A DNA stretch of 64,000 nucleotides, taken from Strigamia acuminata (Eukaryota > Arthropoda > Chilopoda > Geophilomorpha > Linotaeniidae). This document shows, piece after piece, positions 41,275 to 54,392 of the stretch. Every line of letters starts with the position of its first letter. Positions within the stretch are counted from its first letter, which is position 1. The position numbers and the translations under genes are program-made. The notes under the pieces are model-generated. The model had not been told where the DNA came from. It saw only the letters and a program-made list of their open reading frames with translations, and did no database searches. Where the stretch lies: positions 992,001-1,056,000 of the forward strand of contig OX442316.1 in the NCBI GenBank assembly GCA_949358305.1, read 5' to 3'.

Positions 41275-44200
41275 ATAAATCTACTTCTGCTATTGTGATA
41301 TAAAATTTTAATCTTTGCAAAATTGGTCATTCTTTAGCTCCCACTGCTCTGGAGCAAAGTTTAAAGTCTTAAGTCAAACTTTTAAAGAAAAAAAATAATA
41401 TTTTCTGTTATATTGTAACCTTAAATCCAGGTATTTGTCTCACTACAGGTGACTTAAAAACGCCAGCATCTTATCGCAGAGTATCAGGAGAGTCATTAAG
41501 TCTATCCATGAAGCTGTCACCTGCACAAAGAACCCACTTCTTTTGTACTCTTCTATTAAAGTGGGAAGAAACATTTCTCAGCTGCAGTTACAAGACGAGA
41601 GAGAGATTTGTGGACACATTTTTATTCTTCTTCTTTTAAAACAAAATTTAATTTTCTTTGGTTTTTTCATTGTATTAGACAAATAATAGTAGTCTTTAAT
41701 AAAACGGGTCATTTTTTGCTGCATTTCAAAATAAATTTCAAAATGTTTTAACCATTTCTACATGAGCTCTACCATTAGGGAAATTTAAAGAACAAAGTCA
41801 GAATAATCCCAGCAAATAATCTAATTTAATTCCTCTGAAATCATAGCATCATTTAAGTATCAGAATTTCAGATACAGTGCCCTCAAATTGCAAATTACCT
41901 TCACAAGTGTTCAATAAATTATGACTAAATTAGAGGAATTAATAGAACTTCCTTAGGAAAGAAAAAATGAAGAAAAATGTGTAGTTGCCTGCAATTTTCT
42001 CTCGAAATTTGCATTATGCGATCATTAACACCTGTTCATTGGCTGCAAAACAAATTTGCACATGGAACATTTGAGATTTTTCTGCATCCTCTCTTCCAGA
42101 GTTGAAAATTAGGTGATTGAAAAATGATTTCTGACAACATTTAATTTTGTAGCGCGTAGCAAACAGTTGTGCTCTTGAAGCTTGACAAAAGACTGTCTGG
42201 CTTAATGCTTTAGTCATCAAACATAAAACTTGCTCAAATCAAATAAATCTTTTTGCCATAATAATATTTTTAATAAAAACATATCCAACTGTGCAATGCA
42301 ATCCAAAAGTTTGAATTTTTATATAAATGTGCCATTCTTAGCATGCCTTAAAATAAAATGCCTAGTTCCACTGTCTGGTATGTTTACTGCCGCCTCTAGG
42401 CAATTTTTTTCTTTCACAAAAAGCTATTGTGGTCGCACCCAAATTCTTCACCTACAAGGGAAAAAAAAAACATTTTTCAATGGGAATGAGAAAATAGCTT
42501 TATCCACTGTGAATGCACAATAAGTAAGATCTACACTTTTGCCTTCTTAGATACTTCATTCCTAGATGGAGTCAGTCTTCAACTATTGGGTATGCATACG
42601 TACATGATTATTATTTATGTACAGAATACTTTGAAACTTGCACTTTGGAGTCAACTAACACGTAAGAATAACCTATGAATGTATACAGACACGTCCATTA
42701 GATGTCATTGTGCTGAATAAGAAATAAAAAGAAAGCTTTAAAGCAAACTGTACTTGTACAATTTAAAATAAAATAAAAGAAAGTTGATTTAATAAATTTA
42801 AAAAAGTAAAGTTTACATTTAACAGATGTTCCCACTTGTTGGACACTAGGACATGATCCCACAATTCATCGCCTGGGCATTGTCTCGTGACGTGAACACA
42901 TTGAAACGGCGAGAGTTATGGCAGGTAAAAGTAGGATTTTTTTCAAATGTACAATTTATTTTGTACGGTAGGCATAGGCAAGCATCGAGGCAAATGTTAA
43001 CGGGTTCCTTTTGAAGTGACGTACTGCGAGCATTTGAGTGCGCGCACCATAAGCAAAATTTACTTGAGCCATTAACTGTCAGTGTGGACTAAACATGGTT
43101 GCCTGCACATGGTGCCGGAGTCGGTTGAGATCCTCAGGCAGCCATTCGCACGCGGCCATTGGCTCTTCCTGTGACTTTTGTGGCAATTGCAGTGGACACG
43201 GTTAAAGTGATTTATAACACGACCCGTGTTTTCATCAATGCAATCTTATTCTCTGGTTATTGGCTCACCACTGCAATAACACAGGTCACTTGCTGAAAAC
43301 GGTTTAAACTTTTATAGCAATTTTTTGCTTGAGAGGAAATGTTTCATATGTTGGCCCAGGAAAAAAAAAAGAAGAAAAAAAAAATGATTGCTGATAGGAA
43401 AAAAAGGAAAGAAATTTTTTATTGTCTTTAACTAATCCATATCCATGGTTGTAGCTGTAGATTGTTATGTAATTTGGTAAAATGACAAGTGGGACACATT
43501 TTACGCCATACATCATCTCATGGTATCATTTGTCATTACAGAATTTGACTGGATGTCCCTGCTGTTGTAATCTGTCACTCACAATACTGGAGAAGAATAA
43601 TGGTTGCTGCATGTATTTTTAAACTGATGTCATAAAGAAAAGAAAAGTAAATGACCACTCTAAGTGTCAAAAATACAAATTCAACTCGAAACACAAACAC
43701 GAAATTCGATTTTTGTCACACTGTTTGGCGTGCATTTCGAGTTGCAGAGAGAGAAAAGAGATAGAGGCACTTCGCTCTCCCAATATTCTCTTTAGTCTAA
43801 TTAAGTTGTATCCAACAGGGAATCAGTTTCATCTACTTAACACTCAAGGATCAGGTAATGGCCTATCAAGCTGATAAGGAAAGTCTTCAATGATGGTGCA
43901 ACCGACAAATATTCTTGAAATATTCTGTTATGTATAAATCAAAATATATTTTAATTAGCGGTACATTCAATGTTTCACATTTTTTAGCAAAATATGGAAA
44001 ATTGTATATGGTTTTTGCTTTTGAGATTTACGAGTAATTTTGATAGACGAGCTGTAATTAAAAAAAGATATTTTTTAGTGTTGTTTTGCCCTGTTTTCTG
44101 ATTACTTTTTTACACAAAATGAAGACATTTTTTGCTCAAATGGTGGACAAATAACATCTCGAATTTACATTTTAGCAGACATTATAAAGTGATACATTTA

Positions 44201-44299
44201 CATTCACAGTAATATTTGAGGAAAAAATAACATCTGAATTTTTTAATTATATTTTTAGATGTTATTTTTAATGATGTTATTTTGTGTCTTTTCGGTCAT
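41275..44299. other. Intergenic, nothing identified
   Basis: A GC-richer stretch at 42840-43280 has no long frame and no recognised motif. An A-rich run is at 43361-43384. Several short open frames in both directions lack domains. Confidence 0.45.
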
Positions 44300-44315
44300 A
44301 CAGTAGGTGGCGCCA
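44300..44315 (+). promoter_or_regulatory. CTCF-like site outside any recognised repeat
   Basis: ACAGTAGGTGGCGCCA matches 15 of 16 positions of CCASYAGRKGGCRSYV. It lies just upstream of a CpG-containing patch (44330-44460). Confidence 0.5.
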
Positions 44316-44789
44316 CAACCGCAGGACAAAATCGCTCTACAAAGAATTTGGGTTATTTGTAAAGTGTTAAAACTGGCGTTTAAAGGGACGTGCGAAGTGG
44401 AGGGAATTGGACGTGACGCCATGTTTGGTCGCCAGAGGTCACCTTGTTGACCTCCTATGTAAATTGCTTGTGTCTATTATGTATTTTCCGGAGAGGAAAG
44501 TGTCTTTGCATATTTCCTGTTTTGCAAAATAATAGCACTGTTTCAATGTAATCCATTGCATCACATGTCTCTTGTTTGAATCTGATCTGAATCAGCAGAG
44601 CTAACAAGTAAGCAACATCCGACTTTAAAAAGTATTTATTTAAGTTGTCCAACATACTTGGAGTTGTTAAATACAACATTTGGTGCAGAAACTCGAGACA
44701 TCTGTATAAAACCAAGGAAGAACGATAAAATGGCTGAATTGGACAAGAACCGCAAACAAGGGGATGCAGCGAGGGCAAGTGTAAAGGTA

Positions 44790-45590
44790 GGTTCACACTT
44801 GTGTTCACACTAGACGCAACGCAAGAAAACTGACGCAACACAAGCTGCTTGCGTCTAAAAATTCTTGACGTTGACGCCAATTCCTGCTTCAACTCCAAGT
44901 TGAAGTAAGCGACGCAACGCAAGGAAAGTTCCTACGGCCAACCAATCACGATCGACTCCAATTCTCGTCGATTCACATCTGGTTGGCGAAACTTTGCCAC
45001 ATGCAAACAGGCTGCCATTTTCGAATTCTGGAACTAGTTCTAGATCTAGATCCAATTCCAGGTTTCATTAAAACCATCTGATAGGCCAGACGCAACATCA
45101 ATTGTTTCAGCTCTGTTCCCACATGCCCTATACTCTTTCCACACTCAAGAAGAGCCCTGGAATCTTGGCTCTCATTGGCCTAGTCTGATTACTCAGATCT
45201 GTAGTTGAAGTTCTACCACAAGGAAAAGTAGTTGCCTATAATTTTTAGTCTTTTTTAGTATAATAATGATAAAAAGTATTTTCCATTTTTAAAATAAAGT
45301 TTTATGTTGTTTTTATTTTAAAATGCATGTCTGTTAAGTTTATTACTTGCTTGGAAATTGATTGCAATGTCTGTACTTCTATTTACCTATATACGTATGT
45401 CTGTATAATGCATTTCTGGTGTTTTGGGTCTTTTTTTATGTATCACTACACAACTGAAATGGCTTGGCCAATGGGAGCCAAGATTCCAGGGCTCTTCTTG
45501 AGTGTGGAAAGAGTATACAGTGCGAACAGACTCTGAGTTGCGTTTGACTAATTTTTCCTTGCGTTACGTTGCGTCGCCCCTAGTGTAGGG
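44790..45590. mobile_element. GGTTCACACTT family MITE, long copy with nested insertion
   Basis: The left end is TA then GGTTCACACTTGTGTTCACA and CTAGACGCAACGCAA. The right end has TTGCGTTACGTTGCGTC and CTAGTG, the mirror of the left inner part, but the outermost repeat is lost. Internal segments match the short copy at 50676-50795. A second MITE (45131-45515) is inserted within it. Without that insert it is about 415 bp. Confidence 0.8.
45131..45515. mobile_element. TA-flanked MITE, TACTCT family, copy 2, nested
   Basis: TACTCTTTCCACACTCAAGA mirrors TCTTGAGTGTGGAAAGAGTA, flanked by TA (45129-45130 and 45516-45517). The uninterrupted counterpart in the 50676-50795 element reads GTGCCC-TA-CAGTG, an empty-site comparison that confirms the TA duplication. 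385 bp; same family as 25731-26234. Confidence 0.92.
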
Positions 45591-48500
45591 TTACTCAAAA
45601 ACGGGACATTTTGAAAAACCAGTATTTTGGTTTTCAATATTCAACTCGACTAGATGCTGAAAGAACTAGGAGCGATAAAAGCGCAAGCAACAATTACAAA
45701 TTAATAATTATTATCGTGCATGTGCCTTTACGTCTTTACTTTGCAATCCAGACTAATGACTAATGACCATCGGACTTTCAAAAGAATTTATTTGGTTGTA
45801 CCACATACTCGGAGTGGTTAAATATGGCAGTGTATGTGGTGTGCCACTCTCATGTTCCACCCCTGTCGCATCGATGCATACACCCCGCATTATCCTCTTC
45901 TACTGCTGTTGCTTGCATTGCACAATGAGATTCGAGATTTTAGATTTCAGATTCAAAATTATACAGTATATCAATAGCCTAAAAAAAAAACATAAAAAAG
46001 ACTACAGTATCGTATCTTTTTAATTTTTAACATTTTGTTAATTGATAAAAAATAAAAAAACAATAATAGTGATAGTGATAATGATAATGATAATGATAAT
46101 GAAGGCAAATGTTCAATGATATTATTTTCATAGTGCATAACAGCTCCGCACGCAATAAATGGAACTAATTTTTAGAGGACGGTCTCAAATTCACGTTTCG
46201 CTTGGGAGCCTTCAAATGCTTTATTCTCCTTTAAATATAAATTAGGAAATGAGGAGAGAAAATCTCAGATTTAATTAACCTACATCTTCTAATTGCAGAC
46301 CCGTGTGCACTTTGCAGAAAAAAAATTTCCACGGACAATCAGAGACCTAGCGTTAATAAGGGCCCGCGGGTTATTTAAACCCAATATTGGCCAATGGAAT
46401 AGGGAAACGTTTTAGCCATGTTTTGCACATTTTGCACGCGTTTCGGATGCAAATTGTAATCTGCTTCCAAAATGTATGCAAAACGTTTCGTTTATCACTT
46501 TTCTGAAGTGCCATATATTAAAAAAAAATCAGGCCTCTAATTGCGCACTCGTGCACACACTGACTATTTGCAAAATTGTTTTTTACCCGCGCGCAATTGG
46601 AGGCCGTGGGCAATTCGAAGATATACGGTATTCTTCTATTTCTTTTGTAAAGTCATGTGTGAAATAAGAAATAATGTTATTTCTTTATCTTGACCTAAAG
46701 ATAGATGGTTCCTAATATTGGGAATGTCGGAGCACATAAAATTGAGTTTAGCGACAAATGAAAATTCATTGCACAAACCTTAGTTTTGACCTACTGCAAA
46801 TGTAGGCATGTGCCAAAATTTGACATTTATAAGGAAAATGTGAAGTGAATTGGATAACCTCCCTACATTGGCTAATAAATATATGATTGATATAAATTTA
46901 TTATTAGAGAAAAGTTTTTAAAGTTAGTACATCTTATTTATATGCAGAGTGGCTATATTTTCATTAGGAGCAATAATTTCATCTGAAATATTAAATACTG
47001 CACTTAGCAAGAGGTATGTTAAAATATAGTTCCTTCTGGTATAAATAACACATAAACATTGCATCAATGGGATTTTTTTATGTATCATGGATGATATTTG
47101 CATGTTGCAATGCAAATGTTGAGCACTTTTAAAACCATTTCATTTGAAAAATCAATTCAAATTTTTTTTTTGTTTAAATGGAAATTAAAACCATGGTAAA
47201 TGTATTTTTAATTATGGTAGATGTTCACAAGACTGTGATAGTTGTTGGCGTTAAATTTAAAACCAGAAAATAAAATTACATTTTAAAGATGTTGTACTAC
47301 ACTGGAATATTGAATATTTTATTTTTAAAAAAAGGTTTAAAATTTAATTTTCTGTAATAGTTTTGTTACTGTTTAGAACATGAAACATAAAACCAATAAC
47401 ATTCTTAAAGTACGTTTTGTGATGCAAAAAATAAGAAATTTGAAGATTGTTGTTCTCCATTACTAAGGCAGTTTGTTTCATGCAGAATAACTAAAATTTG
47501 CAAGAAGAAAAATTAAACACTTTCTGAGATCACAAATATAGAAATACAGAAGAAATCTGTGGTTAGTATGAAAACAATAGTCAAACCTCTCTTTTGTTAC
47601 TTATTGTCATAAATGTCTTGATTTTCTGCAAACCAGTGTATAATTTAATTTTAAAGCTGATTTCCTTCTTGTGCTCACATTATGAAGCAACAAATTGCAA
47701 TGCGCCATGCACCAGTCCACTCGATGGGATTAGTTGACCAGAAATCCAATTGACCAGTGAAAAAGGAATTTAGTCAGCCAGGCAAGACCTACTGATTTGA
47801 TAAACAAACAGATGATTCAATCCCTGCTTAATAAAGTCCAGTTGAATGATTCATTGTTCATAGTGCTGTAGTCATAAGAAATCCTAAAATGCACGCATGT
47901 CATAATGCCGAAGACATACCCGCGTACACCATGCACTACAACAAGTTAAGTAGTGTAGGACATAGACAGCACTTTCATAGATGATCTGGAATCTGACTTG
48001 GGAGTTATTTTTATCTTTGTGTAATTAAGGTACTGTTTCTATGTGCCTCAAACTGCGTTTTCTGGAGATTTTCCATTTCTCATTGTGAATGCAGGATTGG
48101 GTCCACATGAAAATCATCCCACAAACAGCAGCTGCGTGAGCATCCAGTTTAAGGGGTCATAACCAAAAACCATACTAACTTACTAGTAGTAGTCAAAAAT
48201 GCGAATGTAAATACAAGAATTGAGTAAATTAGATTCCTGCACATAAAAAATCTGCAAACTGGTTTCTAGTCCATCTAGTCCAGATTCCAGATTTATGATT
48301 GTTGAGAATGGTGGAGCACTGTTCCTTGTCATCTAACATACTTGTACATACTTGTAGGGCAAACATTGTACAGAAAATGCTGTATTGTCGATTATTCCTA
48401 GTTTACGCAAGAGTAATCTCACTGCTCATGGAAATGAGGAAAGATGTGGTTAAATATGAATTTTTGAGTGCATTGATTTTTTTTGGCTAGAAGCTGGCGA

Positions 48501-50603
48501 GCTGCTGTTTTGAAAGTAACGCATTTTGCACGCTATGCTCTAGTCTAAGTGATAAATATGTCCTTAAAAATGTGAAACAAACTTTTTCACTTGTATTTTC
48601 CATCAATAGTGATGAAATATCACTTCAATCATTAATGCTATTTGTTTTGCTCTTGTATTTATTATAAAAGTCCCTATGAGAGCTTTAAAAGTCATATGCA
48701 TCATTTTTGGAATTGTCTGGATAAATTTGAAACACACATCAGATCGTCAGTTGGTAGCTAACTACTAACTGTTGCAGTCAGATGTGAACAAATCCTGCAT
48801 TGCCATTGCTTCTGCTTGCACAGCGTGGCCTTGTGTTGATTTGCAGTCAGGTGTGAACCACACTTAGCATGCTTATAAAGAGTCCTATTGCTTTAGGTTT
48901 TGTTGTAAACTAGCCATTGTATGACTTAAACCAAGAATGGCCCCACCTAACTATCTGTAGCTGGTCATCAAACACAATGTCACACAACATCAGTCAATTT
49001 TGGTTTGGATTTATACATTTGGCCCCTCATTAAGTTACAGGTATCATGTGTCAATCAATAATTTAATTTTACAAGTTGTAATGGACATCTATTCCATGAT
49101 GATCACTGGTTCGTTTGATCATATTGAATCTGTTAGTAGCGTATGCTGTATGGCATTGAACTGGACCCGTAATTATTGGCCTTTCTTGAAATGTAGTTTA
49201 AAGGATAAATTGTCAATAGAATAAATTGTTAGATTGTATTTTTGCTTTTTAATTGTCTGTCAGTATAGTGGTTCTAACTTGCCAAGAGTCTTAAATTGCT
49301 TTCAGTTGAATGGAAATTTAGGGAGGTCTAAGAATCAAGTGAAGGAGGTTTATTTTAAGCCTGGAAAAACCGTAACGATATTAATAGGAAAAATAACTGG
49401 AGAAATTAATCCTCTGCCATTAGAGATTGGAAACGCATGATGTAAAGAATCCATCATTTTTTCCCCAGTTAAAATTCAAGACTAAAGAGGAAATGTTGAA
49501 AACAACTTTCAGCGGCACATAATTACTGATGCATGACGTGATAATGAAATTACACGTTTCCTAACCAAATTATTAAAAGGAAAATTTCATAACTGCGAAC
49601 CCCGTTTGAATAAGTTATAATTTTTATAATAAGTTATAATAATAAAGCGTATTAAACAATAAATAGTAATTAAATAAGCAAATGAAAATAAGAAGAAAAA
49701 GAAAATAATTTTGAAGGAGATGAATCGCTGTGAGCTCTTTACGACTGAAAATGACATCTTTTGTGGAGGAAAAATTATTTTATAACACTTAGAAAGCAAA
49801 TCAGCCATAGAATGACAATGGGGGAATATGTTATCACCTCTGACTTGGCATGAAAAATTCAGCACCTACATAATGACAGAAAAATCGATGGCAATTGCAA
49901 GTGCACGGGGAGAACATATCAGCTTGTAAATAGGCAGGAAAGTAAATTAGGAGTCACAATTGTAGTTGGAAGCACTGCAAATAAAAGACGATTCAGCAGC
50001 CGTACTTGGCAACCCGATCATCCGTGCTTTAAAACAACTTCAACTCTTCAAGAGTGTGCATTTTGCATGATGAATTACTAACTGTAATAAATTGGAATGG
50101 CACTTGCTAAAACTTGCAACAATTTTTTGCCAAATTAGAGGTAATATTTCAGCCCTCTTTTGATTTATGCCCATCAACTCTAATGGTTTCTACTTATTTT
50201 ACGACATAAAAACAATTACGTTTTTTAATGCTCAAAGATACAAACTCATGAATTTTCACACCAACAAGCTGTTATATCCGGTGTTCGAATAACCAGAATG
50301 CTTGACTTACCAAGCAATATTAAAAATAAACATACGATATACACCCATTAATTTTGCTGTTTTAAGTCTATCTACCAAACGGCATAAAAATCAATTGAAA
50401 CTCAATGGCACGAGTCTTTGCCTGGTCTCTCAACTTCAAAAAATGTAGTCAACTGTCTTTTCTTGACCACAATATTAAAAAAATAGACCGGGCAAATTTT
50501 CAACGAGCTGCACTGCAAGGAAGTTTATTTTATCCAGTATGGAGTGTTCTACTCCATTGGTCAGTTTGACCAATTGTCACATTTTGTGACGCTGTATTGT
50601 TTA
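45591..50603. other. Intergenic, nothing identified
   Basis: 5 kb without a recognised gene or clear element. Contains a GATAAT repeat (46069-46101), a GC-richer patch at 46300-46640, and at 48775-48870 degraded strings (GCAGTCAGATGTGAAC; CAGGTGTGAACCACACTT) resembling the GGTTCACACTT family. All open frames are short. Confidence 0.45.
46069..46101 (+). repeat. GATAAT/GATAGT hexanucleotide microsatellite
   Basis: About five and a half units. Confidence 0.85.
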
Positions 50604-50619
50604 CAGCGCCACCTAGCGT
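50604..50619 (-). promoter_or_regulatory. CTCF-like site
   Basis: The minus strand reads ACGCTAGGTGGCGCTG, 14 of 16 consensus positions, outside any recognised element and 57 bp before a GGTTCACACTT-family MITE. Confidence 0.45.
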
Positions 50620-50675
50620 TTCTTTAAAATATGAATAAACACGTTGTATTAAGTTTTTAACCACACGTAAAGCTA

Positions 50676-50795
50676 GGTTCACACTTGTGTTCACACTAGA
50701 CGCAACGCAATGCAACACAAGGAAAAATTAGTCAAACACAACGCAGAGTCTGTCACACTGTAGGGCACGTGTGAACAGAGCTGTAAGTGTGAACC
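50676..50795. mobile_element. GGTTCACACTT family MITE, short copy
   Basis: TA then GGTTCACACTTGTG mirrors AAGTGTGAACC then TA. 120 bp, containing CTAGACGCAACGCAA as in the 44790 copy. It preserves the site where the other copy was interrupted. Confidence 0.88.
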
Positions 50796-50797
50796 TA

Positions 50798-50983
50798 AAC
50801 TCTATTCCAAAAAGTAATTGAAATACTCCCATTGGTTGGGAGATTCATAACACCAGTATAAATGCATTGAAAATCTTCGCACAAGTCTACTGGAATCTGA
50901 AAACAGCATCATATTCAATACACAACTGAACTAGAGCACCAACCAACCAATGGGAGTATTTCAATTACTTTTTGGAATAGAGT
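50798..50983. mobile_element. TA-flanked MITE with AACTCTATTCC ends, abutting the previous element
   Basis: AACTCTATTCCAAAAAGTAA mirrors TTACTTTTTGGAATAGAGTT; the arms extend about 45 bp to CCCATTGGTTGG. The flanking TA at 50796-50797 is shared with the neighbouring GGTTCACACTT element, so one inserted in the target duplication of the other. 186 bp. Confidence 0.9.
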
Positions 50984-50985
50984 TT

Positions 50986-51422
50986 AGCTTAATGGCTGCT
51001 CCATTATTTCGCGCTTCGTGAATTGCAACAATCAAGACTTCCAAGACACAATACAGAATTTTTTCGAAAATGTGTGTATGAAAAAAAAAAAAAATTTTTT
51101 TGTTTATAAGTTAAATTTAAATTTTTGAAAAATTTATAGAAAAATTGAAAAACGTTTTTAGAAAAAAAATAAAGAGTGGAATGTCTTTTTTTTTTTAATT
51201 GTCTTAGTGCAGCAATTCGCCATATTTAGATACTGTAGTACTGTACAATGGATGGATAGCAAGTTCACACAATATGTCTTAAATAATGTGTTGAAATAAA
51301 TCAGAAGTGGCACCAATTGTATCATCTTTGACTGTCATATTTGACTGTATATTTGATCCAGTCTATGTTAAATTCTGAGAGAGTAGAATAAATTAGCGTG
51401 GCCCTTTTTAAAGACTTTTATT
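50986..51422. other. Intergenic, nothing identified
   Basis: A/T tracts (poly-A at 51080-51093, poly-T at 51187-51196). No element ends or coding signal. Confidence 0.5.
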
Positions 51423-51786
51423 AAAGGCTTTTATTTAACTTGACTTGAACATTTGTTTGTTTGTGCCAACGTCCGGTCACGCGACCTGTAATGTAATTTC
51501 TCAAAACCGCAGCGCCACCTAGCGGACCTCGTGTCCTTTAATGCATGCCAATATGTTTACCCGATACAAATTTTGATGTTTTCGATACTAAAAAAGGATC
51601 TAAAAATTCTGAAACCATGGTTAAAACAAAAATTCCTATCTGCCCATATATTTTGTTTTTTAATATTATTTAGAAAAAGTACTTTGTTGAAAGTTTTTTG
51701 GCACGATCACGGAAATAACGAAACAATCTGCGGTAGTAGCGCACTCTGGCGGCATTTTGAAACTTAGTTTTTATTTTTACTTGTTT
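51423..51786 (+). repeat. RepA dispersed repeat, copy 3
   Basis: A single copy from AAAGGCTTTTATTTAACTTG to TTTTTACTTGTT. The E-box is mutated to CACGCG. The copy keeps both CTCF-like motifs (51510-51525 and 51737-51752). Part of the hairpin region (AGGCTAAACC) is deleted. Confidence 0.85.
51510..51525 (-). promoter_or_regulatory. CTCF-like site in RepA copy 3
   Basis: The minus strand reads CCGCTAGGTGGCGCTG, 15 of 16 consensus positions. The one difference from copies 1 and 2 (C to T) falls at a position where CTCF accepts either pyrimidine. Confidence 0.5.
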
Positions 51787-52862
51787 ACTAAATAAAGAAA
51801 TCAGTTATTCAAATGTGGACATCCATGCTCTTTGCTATACAGATCAGTTTCAATCCACTGCTGTCTGAATTCAAGGAAGTTAAGTTTACTACAAGTAGAT
51901 ATTATAAGTTGTATTGCAACATAATTGGTTGTTCTTGGTACAAATATCTATTAGCCGGAAAATTCCAATTTTCGGCAACCATTTGCTCCCGACATTGCCA
52001 GATAAAACAGATTAAGGTTTTCTTCAAAGTAAAACACAAATGGATTTTGTTGGAAAAAAGAAAAAATTAATTATGAAATAAAGGGTTGTGTTGAAAGCAA
52101 TCGAAATGGCTGATAGTGCTTTGAGCTTAATACTGTGTGTTGTGACCCCAGAGGGTCAGTGGTGCTTGGTTATCTTCTCTTGGAACTTTGATGATCCAGC
52201 TGGCTTCATCTTGGTCGCTAGAGTTGGCATCCTGGCTTAATGAGTGTCCCTCTGCTTCACAAAGTCAATGTGATGAGAAATCACTAGAGACCAACAGGGG
52301 ATGTCTGATTTAAAAGTTTTCTCAATTTGCTGAAGGTGTAACTGTGTTGATATAGAACCATTAATGATGCATGGAATAAAGTATTAAAAAAGTCCTTTTT
52401 TCTATCGGATTTATTGCATGAGTAATTGGTTTTGCAGGAATTAGCTGTGAATCACTTGGGTCTAGACAGAATGGCTTACCTCGCCACTAAATAATTAAAC
52501 CATTTTATGATTTCATGTCCATTATTCTAATTGTAATTGGTGCCTTGTTTAAGCAGTTGTTTTGCACCATCTTCTAGTCAACTGGCACAAAAGTGCACGG
52601 TGGGATGGCTTGACAATGGTAAAGCTGTATACCGTCTAAAAGGGTGACTTGAGACAAATTGTAGTATGTTTGAATCACGCCATCTATCTTTACAACAGTG
52701 CACCATTTTATTGCTTTGTCCCACAGATTGTTTTCAGTTGAAGAAGTGTTATCACACTATCCAACATTAAGATGAGCAGCAGAAAAGTACAAATTGACAA
52801 GATGAAAATTTAGAGAATCATAAATGGAGCACACTTGATAAACCATTTTAACAAGTGACCTA
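51787..52862. other. Intergenic, nothing identified
   Basis: Open frame of 85 codons at 51813-52070 (+), ATG internal, no domain. No repeats found. Confidence 0.45.
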
Positions 52863-53407
52863 CTACTCCTTGCCAAAAAAATGGCGTATTCCTATTTTTA
52901 AAACTTTTAATATTTGAAATTTCTCAGAAACTATTTCTCACAAGTAAAAATGGTTTTAGGAGAATTTAAAGGATTGTTAGAGCTATCATTTCGTTAAAAG
53001 TTTTTTGTCAACAGTTGTGCTCGCCACGATTTTTTGAAAAATAGTGGTTGTCTACCCCTTTACATAGCTCCATTATGCCTTTTTTTTGAGGGCCTTGGAG
53101 ACCCATACATCCAATTTAGAAAGGTTTCCTGGGATATAGACGGTCTCAAATCTGTTTAGTTTTTAATTTTATCTCATCCTGTTTACAAGTTATGAGAAAT
53201 ATTGTAAATTGTCACTTTTTGGAGTTTTTAATTTTTTTCTCTTTAACTATTCATTTTTTTCCAAAAAACTTTTAACGAAATGATAGCTCTAACAATCCTT
53301 TAAATCCTCCTAAAACCATTTTTACTTGTGAGAAATAGTTTCTGAGAAATTTCAAATATTAAAAGTTTTAAAAATAGGAATATGCCATTTTTTTTGGCAA
53401 GGAGTAG
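52863..53407. mobile_element. TA-flanked MITE with CTACTCCTTGCC ends
   Basis: TA then CTACTCCTTGCC mirrors GGCAAGGAGTAG then TA. The arms are about 150 bp (left to 53010, right from 53262), including CAAGTAAAAATGGTTTTAGG and its complement. 545 bp, non-coding. Confidence 0.9.
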
Positions 53408-53409
53408 TA

Positions 53410-53640
53410 CACCCATTCTTTTGCCTCTCCATACATACTCTGAGGCCGTCAAAACCACAGTCCCAGTTGCCATCCTGACTCCCTCACCTTCCTCACCTCC
53501 CAAGAAATCCATCGCTTCCATCTCATCCAATATCAAGAACTAATCTGTGCCCGTGGTCTGTAGCCCAGTTAGCCCAATGGTTAAGGTGGCCCTGGCTAGA
53601 GCACAAGAGTTGTGAACTAGTGAGATGATAAAACGATTTT
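53410..53640. other. GC-richer patch with a tRNA-like string
   Basis: 53410-53540 is pyrimidine-rich on + (open on - for part of its length, no domain). It is followed by TAGCCCAATGGTTAAGGTGG at 53566-53585, which resembles a tRNA A-box and D-arm. No good B-box (GGTTCGANTCC) follows, so this is at most a fragment of a tRNA-derived SINE. Confidence 0.3.
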
Positions 53641-53703
53641 TTTAAGTTGCAAAGCATACTAATTTATGCAGTTATTTTAATTATTATTAACAAAGTGGGT
53701 ATG

Positions 53704-53720
53704 TTCATGTCCGACATGAA
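53704..53720. repeat. 17-bp palindrome TTCATGTCCGACATGAA
   Basis: Perfect around a central C. A diverged inverted partner, TTCATGCCGGACATAAA, lies 31 bp downstream. Confidence 0.7.
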
Positions 53721-53983
53721 CGTATTACAGCGCGCCATTAAAAAATACCTTCATGCCGGACATAAACCTAGCCACTGCCTATTATTAAATTATTATTCCG
53801 TGATTTCTTAATTTCTTATTATTTTATAACAGTAAACACTCATGGAATCCATGTTGGCTTCATCGGGGATAAACATGTTATTACGCCCCTATTCCCTGAC
53901 TTTTTCACTAAATAAATATTTAATGACCCACCTCTTATTTTTTCCACTAACTTGTAAGAAACATTTTAGACTCACTAACTTAA

Positions 53984-54388
53984 CCTTCCCATAGCCAAGC
54001 CTAGTTTCCACCATTGCTAGCTAAGGTCGGTCAAATCAGCCTTCTTTTAAAATGCTTCTGCGCATGTGCAGAATCACATTTTTCCTGGTGCAATCGCATT
54101 TTTCCTGGTAAAAGCACATGTTTTAGGACTAATTTTAATACGCCACCTAGTGCAAACAGATGGCAAAGCAGTGTACGGCGCTTCCATTAAGGGTGTTTTA
54201 TGTTATAAATATTAAATTATCTTAATAATAATAATTGAAAAACTATTAGTATTTAGACATTATAAAATAAGAAAAAAAAGTTTTTGAGGAATACAAGTTA
54301 ACCTCATTAATTAATTATCAGAAAAAAAAGAATTACAGTGATTTTTCCACTTCTGTAACTTTTTTGACCTACCATGGCTATGGGAAGG
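53984..54388. mobile_element. TTAA-flanked (piggyBac-type) MITE
   Basis: TTAA then CCTTCCCATAGCCA mirrors TGGCTATGGGAAGG then TTAA. The TTAA duplication and CC...GG ends are the piggyBac signature. 405 bp, non-coding. It carries a CTCF-like string at 54138-54153 (minus strand GCACTAGGTGGCGTAT, 12 of 16, with the core intact). Confidence 0.88.
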
Positions 54389-54392
54389 TTAA

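Noticed and set aside
53566-53640. tRNA gene
   Set aside because: Only an A-box-like string is present. There is no B-box, no anticodon stem and no acceptor pairing that I can form.
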